Origin: Halobiforma nitratireducens JCM 10879
Lineage (GTDB): Archaea; Halobacteriota; Halobacteria; Halobacteriales; Natrialbaceae
NCBI RefSeq assembly: GCF_000337895.1
Contig: NZ_AOMA01000063.1
Span: 98,275 to 162,274, forward strand
Direction: 5' to 3'
DNA length: 64,000 bases
Numbering within the stretch: the stretch's first letter is position 1; each line of letters begins with the position of its first letter. Shown here one piece after another: positions 8,483 to 18,096 of this stretch. The notes beneath the pieces are model-generated. The model had not been told where the DNA came from. It saw only the letters and a list, made by a program, of their open reading frames with translations, and ran no database searches. Position numbers and translations under genes: made by a program.

Positions 8483-8573
8483 GATATGCGAAGGTAACGG
8501 CCAGGGGGTAATTAACGCACCCGTTCCGGCGGAGCGTTCGGGCAGTTTCCGCGGCCGTCAGGTTGCGGGTTCG
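8265..8573. other. region between gcvPA and the PerM gene
   Basis: Apart from the doubtful 73-codon frame, this holds the gcv operon promoter: TAATTAAC at 8510-8517, read on the minus strand as GTTAATTA. The rest is GC-rich with runs of GTTCGCGTTCTCGTTCGCGT-like near-repeats around 8278-8300. No RNA gene is recognised. Confidence 0.45.
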
Positions 8574-9917
8574 TTATCGGTCGTCCGGTCGAGCGTCCGA
8601 ACGGTCGGTTTCTGCGGCGTCGACCGAATCGTCTCCGTCGGAATCGCCGCCCTCGTCGCCGGCGACCGGCACGTCGACCGTCGTTCTCGACGGGGTATCG
8701 TCTTCACCACTGCCTCCGCCCTCCGGTTCGCCTCCAGCAGGATCGGAACCGCCGCCGGGGTCAGTGTCGGGGTCGGGGTCGGGGTTGGGGTCGCGATCCA
8801 CGCGGCTGCCGGACCGTCGGCCGGTCTCGGCCGCGCTAATCCCGACGAGTGGCATCGGTCGCCGTCCGTCCTCCCCCGCAGTCGCTCCGAGTGCCGCGTC
8901 CCGCTCCCTGGCGTAGACGTCGATCGCGATCTTCGCGCCCCCGAGGACGACGGGCCCGACGAACAGTCCGACCGCCCCGAAGGCGACGATCCCACCGAAG
9001 ATACCGACGACTACGATCGCCGAGTTGAACGCGCTGGTGCGGCCGATAAGCGCCGGCCGAAGGTACGTATCGGACGCGCTGACGATCGAGCCGTAGACGA
9101 CGAGCGCCGCCGCCGGGAAGAACTGCCCGGTGACGATCAGATACACCGAGATCGGAACCCACACCCCGAACGCGCCGATCAGCGGGAGCAACGCGAAGAC
9201 GAAGGTCACGACCGACAGGAAAACGACCGCCGGCAGGTCGAGCACGGCGAGCCCGATCCCGAGCGCGATCGCCTGGATCGCCGCTACGGCGACGTTGCCG
9301 ACGACCGACGCCCACATCAGCTGATCGAGTTCCGACAACAGCTCCCGTTGGATCTCGTCCTCGACCGGGACGACGTTCCGAATCCACCCGATCAGTCGTC
9401 CGCCGTCCCGCAAGAGCGCGAACAACACGAACAGCGTCACCGTCAGTCCGATGAGGATGCCCGGCAGCCCGCCGACGATCTCGAGTCCGCTCGTCGCCAG
9501 CCCCTGTACCCCCGTCGCGATCGGTTCCTGGTACGTCTCGTACATCTCGACGAGGTCGACGGTATAGCCCGTCGCCTCGAGTCGAGACTCGATCTCCGCC
9601 ACGTCGAGGCTACCCTCCTGGACCGCCGAGACCACCTCGAGGGCTTCCCGGAAGGCGATCGCCAGGACGTACGCGATCGGCAGCAAGATCGCGAGAACCG
9701 CGACGCCGACGAGAACGGCGGCGGCGAACATCGGCCGGAGCAACTCCTCGAGTCGGTGCTGGGCCGGCTGCAGAACGTACGCGAGGACGACACCCAGCAA
9801 GACGTACTGGATGTAAGGCAACACGACGAGCGCCGCGAGAACGACGCTCACGAGCGCGAGTGCGCCGAGGACCGGTCGCTCGAGGTCCCAGGACGAGGGG
9901 CTGGGACGATCACTCAT
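8574..9917 (-). CDS. AI-2E/PerM family membrane transporter
   Basis: A 447-residue integral membrane protein with eight predicted helices: two near 15-65, one near 70-95, a soluble coiled segment (about 95-150), then a block of helices from about 150 to 335 including SVVGNVAVAAIQAIALGIGLAVL and the GLFVGPVVLGG loop typical of the family. PerM relatives have been tied to autoinducer-2 or sodium-proton transport; the substrate here is unknown. After about residue 350 the chain becomes a hydrophilic tail with Asp-Pro repeats (DPNPDPDPDTDPGGG), encoded by GGTCGG-like tandem DNA at about 8757-8800. ATG 9917 is preferred; earlier in-frame codons lack support. Confidence 0.9.
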   Translation of the reverse strand: MSDRPSPSSWDLERPVLGALALVSVVLAALVVLPYIQYVLLGVVLAYVLQPAQHRLEELLRPMFAAAVLVGVAVLAILLPIAYVLAIAFREALEVVSAVQEGSLDVAEIESRLEATGYTVDLVEMYETYQEPIATGVQGLATSGLEIVGGLPGILIGLTVTLFVLFALLRDGGRLIGWIRNVVPVEDEIQRELLSELDQLMWASVVGNVAVAAIQAIALGIGLAVLDLPAVVFLSVVTFVFALLPLIGAFGVWVPISVYLIVTGQFFPAAALVVYGSIVSASDTYLRPALIGRTSAFNSAIVVVGIFGGIVAFGAVGLFVGPVVLGGAKIAIDVYARERDAALGATAGEDGRRPMPLVGISAAETGRRSGSRVDRDPNPDPDPDTDPGGGSDPAGGEPEGGGSGEDDTPSRTTVDVPVAGDEGGDSDGDDSVDAAETDRSDARPDDR

Positions 9918-10067
9918 GGAACGGGATACGAGACCCACCCCAATGACTCCGTTGCCGGTTTTCACTCGCGGTGACGTGAATCGGTCACGACAGGCGGGAT
10001 CGATAGAGCCAGCACAGAGACGACGGTCATGTCCCTGTCCGTCTCGTGGTGCCGGACAACGGACTCA

Positions 10068-10122
10068 CACACCGATCGGACTCGAGACGCGATCGGGTGT
10101 GTCCTGACGGCCAGTAGTATCA
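10068..10122 (-). repeat. dispersed repeat A, short copy 2
   Basis: Read on the minus strand from the stop codon of the copper ATPase gene, the block runs TGATACTACTGGCCGTCAGG then ACACACCCGATCGCGTCTCGAG. Compared with copy 1 it lacks about 30 bases in the middle (the CGACGCCCGTC...GACGG part) but keeps both flanks (GTCTCGAGT..GATCGGT). Confidence 0.65.
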
Positions 10123-12627
10123 GTCCTCGAGCAGCGCTCGCGAGGAGTTCGTGACGACCAGGAGACTGCTCGCGCCCATGGCGAGTGCCGCGAACAGCGG
10201 GTTGAGTAGCCCGGTCACGGCCAGCGGAATCGCCACCGCGTTGTAGAAGAACGCCCAGCCGATGTTGCCCTTTACGCGGCGGTCGGTGGCCCGGGCGAGT
10301 TCGAACACCGTCTCGACGGACGTGAGGTCATCGTCGACCAGCGCGACGTCGGCCGCGTCGGCGGCCATCGCAGTACCGCCGCCCAGCGAGACCCCCAGGT
10401 CGGCGGCTGCAAGCGCCGGGGCGTCGTTGGTGCCGTCGCCGACCATGACGGTTCGGCCACGCTGCTTGAGTCGGTCGACGGTTTCGGCTTTCCCTTCGGG
10501 CGGGACACCCGCGAAGACTCGATCGATAGCGTCGTCGTCGCGGAATCGGTCGGCTGCACGCGGGTCGTCGCCGGTGAGGACGACGACCTCGAGGTCGGCG
10601 TCGGAGACCGCTGCCAGCGTCTCGTCCCACTCCTCGCGGAGCTCATCGCCGACGACGATCGTGCCCTCGGCGCGCCCGTTCCGTCCGACCGCGACGGGGA
10701 CCTGTCCCGTCTCGCGGGCGTCGTCGATTCGGTCTGCGACGGCGTCGGGCACGTCCCAGCCCCAATCCCGGAACAGGTCGGGGTGGCCGACGAGGAGTTC
10801 TTCGCCATCGACGACTCCCGAGACGCCGTTACGGTGGCTCTCGAAGGTGTCGATTCGGTCGGTTTCCATATCGGCGTCACCGTCACTGTCACCGTCGCCA
10901 TCACCGTCACCGGCCCCACTCGAGTCCCCACTCGACGCCGTCCCTGTCTCGACCGTCCCGCCGTCGGCGACCGGCTGCACCGCAGCGATAGCCTGCCCGA
11001 CCGGGTGAGCCGACCGACGCTCGAGCAGCGCCGCGCGCTCGAGCAAGTCGTCGTCGCAGTCGGCGTCGACGAGAGTCATCTCGCCGGTGGTCAGCGTCCC
11101 GGTCTTGTCGAAGACCACGGTGTCGGCGTTGCGGATTCGCTCGAAGACGGTATCGTCGAAGACGACGATCGAGTTTTGCAGCGCGTCCCGGATTCCCGCC
11201 GCGACGGCAAGCGGCGTGGCAAGTCCCAGTGCGCACGGACAGGAGACGATCAGTACCGTGAGGCCGACAAGCAGCGCCGTCGCGATGCCGGACCCCGTGA
11301 CGAGATAAAGCGCCGTGACGACGACCGCGAGGACGAGCACCACCGGGACGAAGATCGTCGCGAGTTTGTCCGCGAGCTTCTGAATTCCGCTGGTCCCGCT
11401 CTGGAGGTCCCAGACGAGTTCGGTAATCCGATCGAGCGTGCTCGTCGCGTCCTCGCCGACCCGAACCGTCACTACCCCATCCGAGACCAACGAGCCGCCG
11501 ACGACCTCGTCGCCGCTTTCCTTCGTGACTGGCAGCGACTCGCCGGTGACGACCGCCTCGTCGATCGCGGCCGCGCCGTCGACGATCTCGCCGTCGATCG
11601 GCACCCGCTCGCCGGTCCGAACGAGCACCCGGTCGCCCGGCTCGAGGTCCGCGAGTGCTACCTCCTCGTGGTCGTCGTCCTCGCGTACGCGACGGGCGTC
11701 GTCGACCTGGACCGTCGTCAGATCGGAGAGTCGCTCGGTCGCCTCGCGTTTGAGTTCGGACTCGTAGTAGTTCCCGACCGAGACGACCACGACGATGGCG
11801 ACGGTCACGTCGTAGTACAGCTCCGGCTCGCCGACGACGATCGAGAGCGTACTGTAGACGTACGCGCTGAGCGCCGCGATCGTGACAAGCAGGTCCATGT
11901 TCGGCGTCCGTGTCGTGATGGCGACGTACGCTCCCTGCAGGATCGGTTTGCCCGTCACCACCAGGATGACCGTCGTGAGCGCCGCGATCATCAGATAGAA
12001 CGGCGTCGCGAGGTCGCTCGCGAGCGTTTCCTGGAAGAACTCGTAGGTATGTTCGTCGTAGAAGAGCCCGCCAAAGTAGGTCGGGTAGATGATGACCAGA
12101 TACTGGAGCATCACCATCATCCCCATCAGGACGCCGACGGCGATTCGGGCCATCTCCCAGTTGGCCGCCTGGCGTCGGCTAAACGTATCCTCACGGTCGT
12201 AGGCGCTGTACCCCAGCCCGCTGATGACATCCCGGAGGTCGTCGACCGAGACCATCTCGGGATCGTGGTCGATCCGCACCGTGTCCGTGACGTAACTCGA
12301 GTTGGCCGCGCTGACGCCGTCGGTCTCCGTAGCGACCGATTCGATAAACGCCTCGCAGGTCGCACAGTACATCCCGTCGACCTCGAGGTAGGTCGCCTCG
12401 TGGTGGTCTGGAACGTCGGCGGTGTGCTGGTCGGTGTCCTCGTTGTCGGCGTCCGTCCGACGACGAACGTCCGTTGGGTCGACGTCGTCGACATCGCCGA
12501 GCGCGTCGAAGACCTCTCGGCAGCCGACACAACAGAAGGCGTTCCCGTCGGCAGTGACACCGCTTCCCTCTACCGGGAGGTCACAGAGCGTACAGCCGTC
12601 GGTCCGTGTCGTCGTCTCGTCCGTCAT
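10120..12627 (-). CDS. CcoI/FixI-like copper-transporting P-type ATPase
   Basis: An 835-residue P1B-type ATPase that moves Cu(I) across the membrane. An N-terminal cysteine cluster (CTLCDLPVEG and CCVGC, residues 14-38) precedes an HMA domain with MYCATC (about 81-86). Then come paired helices, TGES, the ion-binding CPC in SCPCALGLATPL, the phosphorylation site DKTGT, a Ser-Ala-His-Pro (HP) motif and GDGTNDAPAL. The cysteine cluster plus HMA layout and the SafE-like partner just upstream match the CcoI group that supplies copper to haem-copper oxidases rather than detoxifying pumps. The start overlaps the upstream stop by one base (TAATG). Confidence 0.92.
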   Translation of the reverse strand: MTDETTTRTDGCTLCDLPVEGSGVTADGNAFCCVGCREVFDALGDVDDVDPTDVRRRTDADNEDTDQHTADVPDHHEATYLEVDGMYCATCEAFIESVATETDGVSAANSSYVTDTVRIDHDPEMVSVDDLRDVISGLGYSAYDREDTFSRRQAANWEMARIAVGVLMGMMVMLQYLVIIYPTYFGGLFYDEHTYEFFQETLASDLATPFYLMIAALTTVILVVTGKPILQGAYVAITTRTPNMDLLVTIAALSAYVYSTLSIVVGEPELYYDVTVAIVVVVSVGNYYESELKREATERLSDLTTVQVDDARRVREDDDHEEVALADLEPGDRVLVRTGERVPIDGEIVDGAAAIDEAVVTGESLPVTKESGDEVVGGSLVSDGVVTVRVGEDATSTLDRITELVWDLQSGTSGIQKLADKLATIFVPVVLVLAVVVTALYLVTGSGIATALLVGLTVLIVSCPCALGLATPLAVAAGIRDALQNSIVVFDDTVFERIRNADTVVFDKTGTLTTGEMTLVDADCDDDLLERAALLERRSAHPVGQAIAAVQPVADGGTVETGTASSGDSSGAGDGDGDGDSDGDADMETDRIDTFESHRNGVSGVVDGEELLVGHPDLFRDWGWDVPDAVADRIDDARETGQVPVAVGRNGRAEGTIVVGDELREEWDETLAAVSDADLEVVVLTGDDPRAADRFRDDDAIDRVFAGVPPEGKAETVDRLKQRGRTVMVGDGTNDAPALAAADLGVSLGGGTAMAADAADVALVDDDLTSVETVFELARATDRRVKGNIGWAFFYNAVAIPLAVTGLLNPLFAALAMGASSLLVVTNSSRALLED

Positions 12628-13487
12628 TAGTGGTGGTCGTGACCGTGTCCGCCCTCACCCTCGAGACCGGGCACCTCGATCCCGTCGTAGAACGGCAACT
12701 CGGGGTGGGGGACAGGGACGCCAAGTGCCATCAGGCCGTGAGCGAACAGGACGTAGCCGAGCACGACGAATGCGAGCCCGAGTAGCCGATGAATCCGTCG
12801 CCGGTGGGCGACGTCGACGGCTTCGATGACCGTCCCGTAGGCGAACACGGCCGGCACTGTTCCAAGTCCCAGCGCCGCGAGCGCGAGCGCCCCGCTCGCG
12901 GGCGACCCAGTCGCGAACGCATAGAGGAAGGCGGGGTAGAGGACGGGACAGGGGAGTAACCCGTGCATCGCACCCAGTCCAACGATCCCCGGCCCGTTCG
13001 CGAGCCGATCGACGCGGGACGTGAGCCAGCCGGTGATCCGAGCGAGCCCCGGCAGCTGGATGCCGCCGGTCGTCCGCCCAAGCAGGTAGTAGACGCCGGT
13101 GGCGATCACGAACGCGCCGACGATCAGTCCAACGGCACCCCTCGCGACGTCGACGAGCGGAGTCAGCTCCGACGCCGTCAGGAACAACAGCCCGCCGAGT
13201 GCGCCGAAGAAGGCACCCAGAAGAGTGTAGCTGGCCGTGCGGCCGAGGTTGAAGAGAGCGTGTTGGCGGACCTCGTAGGTCGTGAGATGCCCCGTTCGCC
13301 CCGAGCCGGTCGTCCCGACGCCGTCCGTGGCTCCGGACCCGTCCGCTCGTGTCCCGCCCTCGCCGTCCATCCGGCTCGCATACACCGTCACGAGCGGCCC
13401 GCACATCCCGATACAGTGAGCACCGGCCAACAGGCCGATGACGAAGAACAACAGAACGTCGATTCCGAGGAGCGTGAGCGGATCCAT
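12627..13487 (-). CDS. SafE/UreH-like membrane protein, copper ATPase partner
   Basis: A 286-residue protein with about six membrane helices. The first helix is followed by GAHCIGMCGPL (about 22-33), the cysteine motif of the UreH/cytochrome-c-biogenesis-like transporters grouped with sulfite exporter TauE/SafE. A second short motif, GLLPCPVLYPAFLYA, marks the repeat half. The end is metal-binding, GHGHDHH. In bacteria such proteins (CcoS/CcoI neighbourhood) serve oxidase copper loading. The one-base overlap with the ATPase gene shows the two are co-translated. Sulfite export is a default database label that fits the context poorly. Confidence 0.85.
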   Translation of the reverse strand: MDPLTLLGIDVLLFFVIGLLAGAHCIGMCGPLVTVYASRMDGEGGTRADGSGATDGVGTTGSGRTGHLTTYEVRQHALFNLGRTASYTLLGAFFGALGGLLFLTASELTPLVDVARGAVGLIVGAFVIATGVYYLLGRTTGGIQLPGLARITGWLTSRVDRLANGPGIVGLGAMHGLLPCPVLYPAFLYAFATGSPASGALALAALGLGTVPAVFAYGTVIEAVDVAHRRRIHRLLGLAFVVLGYVLFAHGLMALGVPVPHPELPFYDGIEVPGLEGEGGHGHDHH

Positions 13488-13675
13488 GTGTGACTCGACC
13501 TCGAGGCGTTCGAAACGCTGTCAACCGATCTATCCGCCCGACGGGGTAATGGGTTTCGCATCGCTCGAGCCGTCGCTGGCAGTGTGGACGAGGGGCAGCG
13601 ACGACCGGCGAGCGAAAGGTGACAGTCGGTCGAGTCGGCAGAAACGAGAGAGGGTTCGGTGGCCGGGACCGGACG

Positions 13676-15013
13676 TTACTCGACGTAGCGGTACTTCCGC
13701 TCGCCCATCCGTCCCCACCCGTCGAAGACGAACTCCGCCTCGGGCGTGGTGAGTTCCTCGACGTCGACGTCCATCTCGTGGTTGTGCGCGTCGTGAATCT
13801 CCTCGTAATCCTCCCAGTCGAGGTCGTAGCGCTCCTCGAGCTGTTCGTCGACGTTCAGGGCCTCGATCTCCTCTTTCCAGCCGTCCTGGACAGTCTCGGC
13901 GTGAATCTCGGCCTGTGCACCGCTACCGTAGGAGCCGACCAGCAACCGTTTGCCCGCGACGTCGTGGCCCTCCTCGAGGGCGTGTTTCAGCGCGCTGACG
14001 CGGGCGACGTGGACGGAGCCGGTGTACCAGTTGCCGACGTTACGCGAAACGGTGAGCGTCGGATCGATCGTGGCGTCGTACCACTCCTGATATCGGTCGG
14101 TCTCTTTGAGCGCGTCCATGTACTCCCGAACCGCGTCGCGGTACGCCTCCTCGTCGTCGAACGCTTCGGAACGGGGCTGGCGTCCGATCTCGTCTGCGAG
14201 TTCGTCTTCGATGCTCGTGTCCCGGACCATGTTCCGGTAGCCGAGCAGCGCGGCCTTCCGGACCATCCCGGGGAACGGGGTGTGGAACGGAACGTACGCG
14301 AAGTCGTCCGGGTGCAGCGGCTCCGTGACCGACTTGAAGTCCTCGAGGGCCTCGCGCATGCGGGCGAGGTAGACCTGCACCGAGCGTTTGCCGTCGACGG
14401 AGGGGAACTGCTGGTTGGGCTTGAGAAAGTCCGTCTCGTCGGCCGAGCCGTACCCCTGCTCGCCGGAGAGTTCGACCAGATCGGGGTCCTCGGAGATGTA
14501 CATCGCGACGGCACCGGCACCCTGGGTGGCCTCGCCGGCGTCGCCACGGGCGTACAGGGCCGTGTCGGTCGCGATCACGAGCGCGCCGCGACCACGATTA
14601 CGGCCCGCCTTGATCCAGTTGTACGCGTCATCCAGGCTCTGTGTCCCCGCGATACAGGCGAACTTCCGCTCGCCTTTGTTCGCGTGATGGAAGTCGCCGT
14701 CGAAGACCTGCTCGAGACAGCCAGCGACGTACGTCGAAACCGGCTTCGAGTTGTCGAAGGCGCTCTCGGTGGCGACGTCGATCCGGCCGATATCGTCGGG
14801 CTCGAGGCCCTTGCGTTCCATCAGCCGGTGGGCGGCGTTTGCGCCCATCGTGACGATGTCCTCGTAGCTGTCGGGGAAGGAACTGCTGTGGAGGCCGAGG
14901 CCTTTCGTGTATTTTTCGGGGTCTTCGCCCTTCTGCGGGGCGAACGTGCCGGGAAGGTCGAGTTTGAGATTCCCGGTCCATATCTCGACGGCGTCGATAC
15001 CGACTGCAGTCAT
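13676..15013 (-). CDS. hmgB: hydroxymethylglutaryl-CoA synthase
   Basis: Condenses acetyl-CoA with acetoacetyl-CoA to HMG-CoA, the committed carbon assembly of the mevalonate route to archaeal lipids. The 445-residue protein shows the haloarchaeal form: DVATESAFDNSKP with the general acid-base Glu83, FACIAGTQSL with catalytic Cys120, and VPFHTPFPGM with the active-site His. The ATG at 15013 gives the family N-terminus MTAVGIDAVEIW. A TATA element (CATATATC on the minus strand, 15033-15041) lies about 25 bases upstream, so the transcript is nearly leaderless. Mevalonate kinase, isopentenyl phosphate kinase and a prenyl synthase lie further right in the window. Confidence 0.96.
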   Translation of the reverse strand: MTAVGIDAVEIWTGNLKLDLPGTFAPQKGEDPEKYTKGLGLHSSSFPDSYEDIVTMGANAAHRLMERKGLEPDDIGRIDVATESAFDNSKPVSTYVAGCLEQVFDGDFHHANKGERKFACIAGTQSLDDAYNWIKAGRNRGRGALVIATDTALYARGDAGEATQGAGAVAMYISEDPDLVELSGEQGYGSADETDFLKPNQQFPSVDGKRSVQVYLARMREALEDFKSVTEPLHPDDFAYVPFHTPFPGMVRKAALLGYRNMVRDTSIEDELADEIGRQPRSEAFDDEEAYRDAVREYMDALKETDRYQEWYDATIDPTLTVSRNVGNWYTGSVHVARVSALKHALEEGHDVAGKRLLVGSYGSGAQAEIHAETVQDGWKEEIEALNVDEQLEERYDLDWEDYEEIHDAHNHEMDVDVEELTTPEAEFVFDGWGRMGERKYRYVE

Positions 15014-15182
15014 ATGTGAATACTGTTGGAGGAGATATATGATATTGTCGTTCGAGGTTTCGACGCATGTCGAACAAATTTACACTCCGAAACACCGTAG
15101 CTCACCCTGGGACCGAGCTACTAGTGTCCGGTCCAGCCCACTCAGTAACGGGGAAGAAAAGTCAATATCTTGGTTGTTCAGG

Positions 15183-17288
15183 TCAACTTTCTTCGACGAC
15201 GACGGTCGTTGTATCGGTATCGTCTCCGCTCTGAACGTCCGCATCGTACGTTCCAGCGTCGCCTGGGAAGAACCAGAAGCCGGGGACCGTGTCCCACTCG
15301 AGTATCACAGTCGTCGATTCACCTGGTTCCAACTCGACACCGACAGCATCACGAACCTCGTCGTCCGTCTCGAGTTCGACGGTCCGATCCCCGGTCTCGT
15401 CACCAGTATTCTCGATCGTTGCGTCCACCTCGAGCGTCTGCCCTTCTACGACCGGTGAGTTCGTCTCTTCGATCGAAACGTCGAAGAAGGCAGGGTCAGG
15501 TTCCGCTTCGACGGTTACCTGGACGGTATCACTATCATCCTCACTCGAAACAGTCGCGTCGATGTCGGTATCGGCGTCTCCGTCATCGGTCTCCCAGGCT
15601 ACCGTAATCGGTTCCGACTCACCTGATTCGAGAGAGAGTTCCGTACTGTCAACGATACCGTGATCCTCGATCTCGAGTTCGACTGTCTGTGTGTCATCTT
15701 TGTCACCGGTGTTTTCTACAATCGTTTCGACTTCGACCGTTTCACCCTCGACGACCGGTTCGTTCGTATCGTCGATAGCAGTCGAGAACTCCGAATCGGC
15801 GGTGTCGCTCGTACAATCGATACCGCCGTCTTCGATCGAGATTTCGTCCGTGTTATCGGTTATTGTTCCGGTACAGACAACGTCCACGTTGTCATCCGTC
15901 AGAACAACCTCGATCGTCACCGGCGGATCGGTATCCGAACTACTGAAGCCGTCCAGTTCGAGGATATTCTCCGAATCCACATCGGGATTCGAATCGGTGC
16001 CGGAATCGAGTTCGGTTCCCGAGACATCCTCCCCGTCGTATACCGCGAAGTCAATTGAGGGATCAGTGAGACCACCGGTCGGAGTGTACGCGAACTCGAT
16101 AGCATTGATATTGCCACCGGCAGTGGCTTCCAACGCGGAAAAACCGGGTTCTTGCCCGGATTCCTCGATCTCTAAACTGAGTCCCGTCGAGGAATCACCG
16201 CTCGAGCCGTAGATCGTCGTCGATCCGCTTGACACTGCGTCGACGACGGCAGTTGCTTCCCCGACTTCGTCCGTACGCTCGTCGGACCTCGGGCGGTCGA
16301 TGTGTATTTTGCCGTTATTCTGCTTGGAAAAGTCGACGGATGCGTTCTCGATCTGCTCGTCGGTTTCGTTATCAGTAACTGTTGTTATCAGTTCGACACC
16401 CTCGTCACCTTCAGTTATGGGGGGAGGATCGTCGAACTCGACAGCGAACGTTTGGGTCGGGTCCGGTTGGGATTTGGATTCCCCGAAGTCACCGAGTTGG
16501 TCCTCTCCGTATTCACCGCCAACGCCGACTCGAGCGATCGAAACTTCGTCGAAAACGTCACCATCGAGCGTAATAGTAACGTGGCCAGTATCCGGATTCG
16601 GTGAAACGGTCGCACCCGCCGGTAGATCAGTCCCACTAGTCCACATCTCCGTATCAGTTGTCGGGAGTTCGATAACGACATCTTGGTCTATCGTCTCCGT
16701 CTGCGGTCCCTCGAGCGACTCAACGTCCACAGCGGTGGTGCCTGACCCAGACTCAGACAGGTCACCGTCAACGAGAGGAATAAACACGCTGTTGTCGCCA
16801 ATCATCATCTGATCTGCCACTGAGAGATTTGTCCCCTCGAAATCGTTGTACAAGAGCGTATGCTCGAGGACTGTCGTTGGAGCACCAGTGTACTCGTTGT
16901 AATGTGGCTCGTATACGAGATAGTGAGTCTCGAGGTCGTCGAGATCGGTAATGTCGTTCCCACTGATCGAAACCGCCCCGTCTGCAGGAACCGACTCGAT
17001 CGTTCCCCTCGGATGTGGAGGATTCACCGTGAACGTCCTGGTTTCGTACTGTGACCCAAGCGCTATCGAGACAGGACGTGGCGTGTTCGTCTCCCCACTC
17101 GTTGCGATCGCGGACCGGAGATCGATCAGGTCTCCGGTGACCCGTTCGTTGTGATTGTACTCGATCTGCTGGTTCTCCGCCGGGACGACGTTTAGCTGGT
17201 ACATTACCAGCGCCGTCATGAGGATCGCGAGTAATAATACCGCTCCCACCTGGACGGTAACTCCCCGCTCGTCCCCCCAACGCATCAT
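15183..17288 (-). CDS. pilin-anchored surface protein with Ig-like and CARDB domains
   Basis: A 701-residue, very acidic exported protein. The N-terminus (RGVTVQVGAVLLLAILMTALVMYQLNVVPAE) is the type IV pilin-like signal of haloarchaeal DUF7289-type proteins, with Gly before the hydrophobic stretch as likely PibD site. Then follow a beta-rich region, an invasin/Big-1-like Ig domain (ELITTVTDNETDEQIENASV, about 300-365), and two CARDB adhesion domains, each beginning with a EPVVEGETVEV-like strand (about 505-595 and 600-690). Its DNA is clearly more AT-rich than its neighbours. It probably sits on the cell surface or in a pseudopilus; no pilus genes are adjacent. Start is one of two adjacent ATGs (17288, 17285). 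Confidence 0.75.
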   Translation of the reverse strand: MMRWGDERGVTVQVGAVLLLAILMTALVMYQLNVVPAENQQIEYNHNERVTGDLIDLRSAIATSGETNTPRPVSIALGSQYETRTFTVNPPHPRGTIESVPADGAVSISGNDITDLDDLETHYLVYEPHYNEYTGAPTTVLEHTLLYNDFEGTNLSVADQMMIGDNSVFIPLVDGDLSESGSGTTAVDVESLEGPQTETIDQDVVIELPTTDTEMWTSGTDLPAGATVSPNPDTGHVTITLDGDVFDEVSIARVGVGGEYGEDQLGDFGESKSQPDPTQTFAVEFDDPPPITEGDEGVELITTVTDNETDEQIENASVDFSKQNNGKIHIDRPRSDERTDEVGEATAVVDAVSSGSTTIYGSSGDSSTGLSLEIEESGQEPGFSALEATAGGNINAIEFAYTPTGGLTDPSIDFAVYDGEDVSGTELDSGTDSNPDVDSENILELDGFSSSDTDPPVTIEVVLTDDNVDVVCTGTITDNTDEISIEDGGIDCTSDTADSEFSTAIDDTNEPVVEGETVEVETIVENTGDKDDTQTVELEIEDHGIVDSTELSLESGESEPITVAWETDDGDADTDIDATVSSEDDSDTVQVTVEAEPDPAFFDVSIEETNSPVVEGQTLEVDATIENTGDETGDRTVELETDDEVRDAVGVELEPGESTTVILEWDTVPGFWFFPGDAGTYDADVQSGDDTDTTTVVVEES

Positions 17289-17388
17289 ATAAGAAGGTAG
17301 TCGTAACTACGTAAACGCTTGTTGGCTCGAGTTCGACGGAACGGAGAATCGACCTCGACCGAAACCGCCGAATCCGCTGGAAAATCCG

Positions 17389-17970
17389 TTATTCGTCCTC
17401 TTCTTCGACGACTTCCGGATCGCTCATCGCACTCTGGAGCGAGTCCAGTCCGTTGATCCACTCAGTGACGAGCCCGTACTCGAGGTCTTCGGCGACTTCC
17501 ATATCGAGGGCCTCGCCGTCGACGATCAGCGTCCCGGCCTGGGCCGCGAAGCCGAGCGCAGCGTCGAGGTCTTCTTCGGCCTCCGCATCCGCGGCGGCGC
17601 TCAGGTACTCGCCGACCGTGCCCTCCTCGGCGGGACCGTTCGCGACGTACTCTTCGGCCGCGAAGAACACGCAAACGAGACTCGTCTGGACGCCGTCGAC
17701 GAGGATCAGCTTCTCTTCGTCTTCGACGTCGACTTCGTCGAGGACGATCTCGCGAACGTCGTCGATCTCCTCGAGCGCGTCCTCCTGGTCGAGTTCCCCG
17801 TCGTCGTAGGCGGCGACGATCTTCGCGATCGCGATCGCCGTGTCGTCCTGCAGGTTCAACAGCAGGCGGGCCGAGTCCTCGTCTTCGGGATCGATGTCTT
17901 CGTCTTTGATGCGGTCGATCCAGTTCTGCCAGCGTTCCTCCGAGTAGAACTCGGTCGGGGGATTGCTCAT
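17389..17970 (-). CDS. DUF2150 family protein
   Basis: A 193-residue, strongly acidic soluble protein that matches the archaeal DUF2150 family throughout, from FYSEERWQNWIDRIKDEDIDPEDEDSAR to YGLVTEWINGLDSLQSAMSDPE. The chain is mostly helical with no catalytic motif or metal site visible. The family's function is unknown; it is single-copy and widely conserved in haloarchaea. It stands alone between the surface protein and the TatD gene, all on the minus strand. Confidence 0.9.
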   Translation of the reverse strand: MSNPPTEFYSEERWQNWIDRIKDEDIDPEDEDSARLLLNLQDDTAIAIAKIVAAYDDGELDQEDALEEIDDVREIVLDEVDVEDEEKLILVDGVQTSLVCVFFAAEEYVANGPAEEGTVGEYLSAAADAEAEEDLDAALGFAAQAGTLIVDGEALDMEVAEDLEYGLVTEWINGLDSLQSAMSDPEVVEEEDE

Positions 17971-18096
17971 ACAGACACCTACACCGGCCGCTTGAAATGC
18001 CTTTCTCTACAGGGGGGACGATCGCTCACGCCGCCATACATCTGTCTCCCAGTGCCGTTGTCCGGGATTTTCGCCGATCGATCGGCAGCAACACAA

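Noticed and set aside
10783-12630. 615-codon plus-strand frame across the copper ATPase
   Set aside because: Shadow frame; the minus-strand protein has all P-type ATPase motifs.
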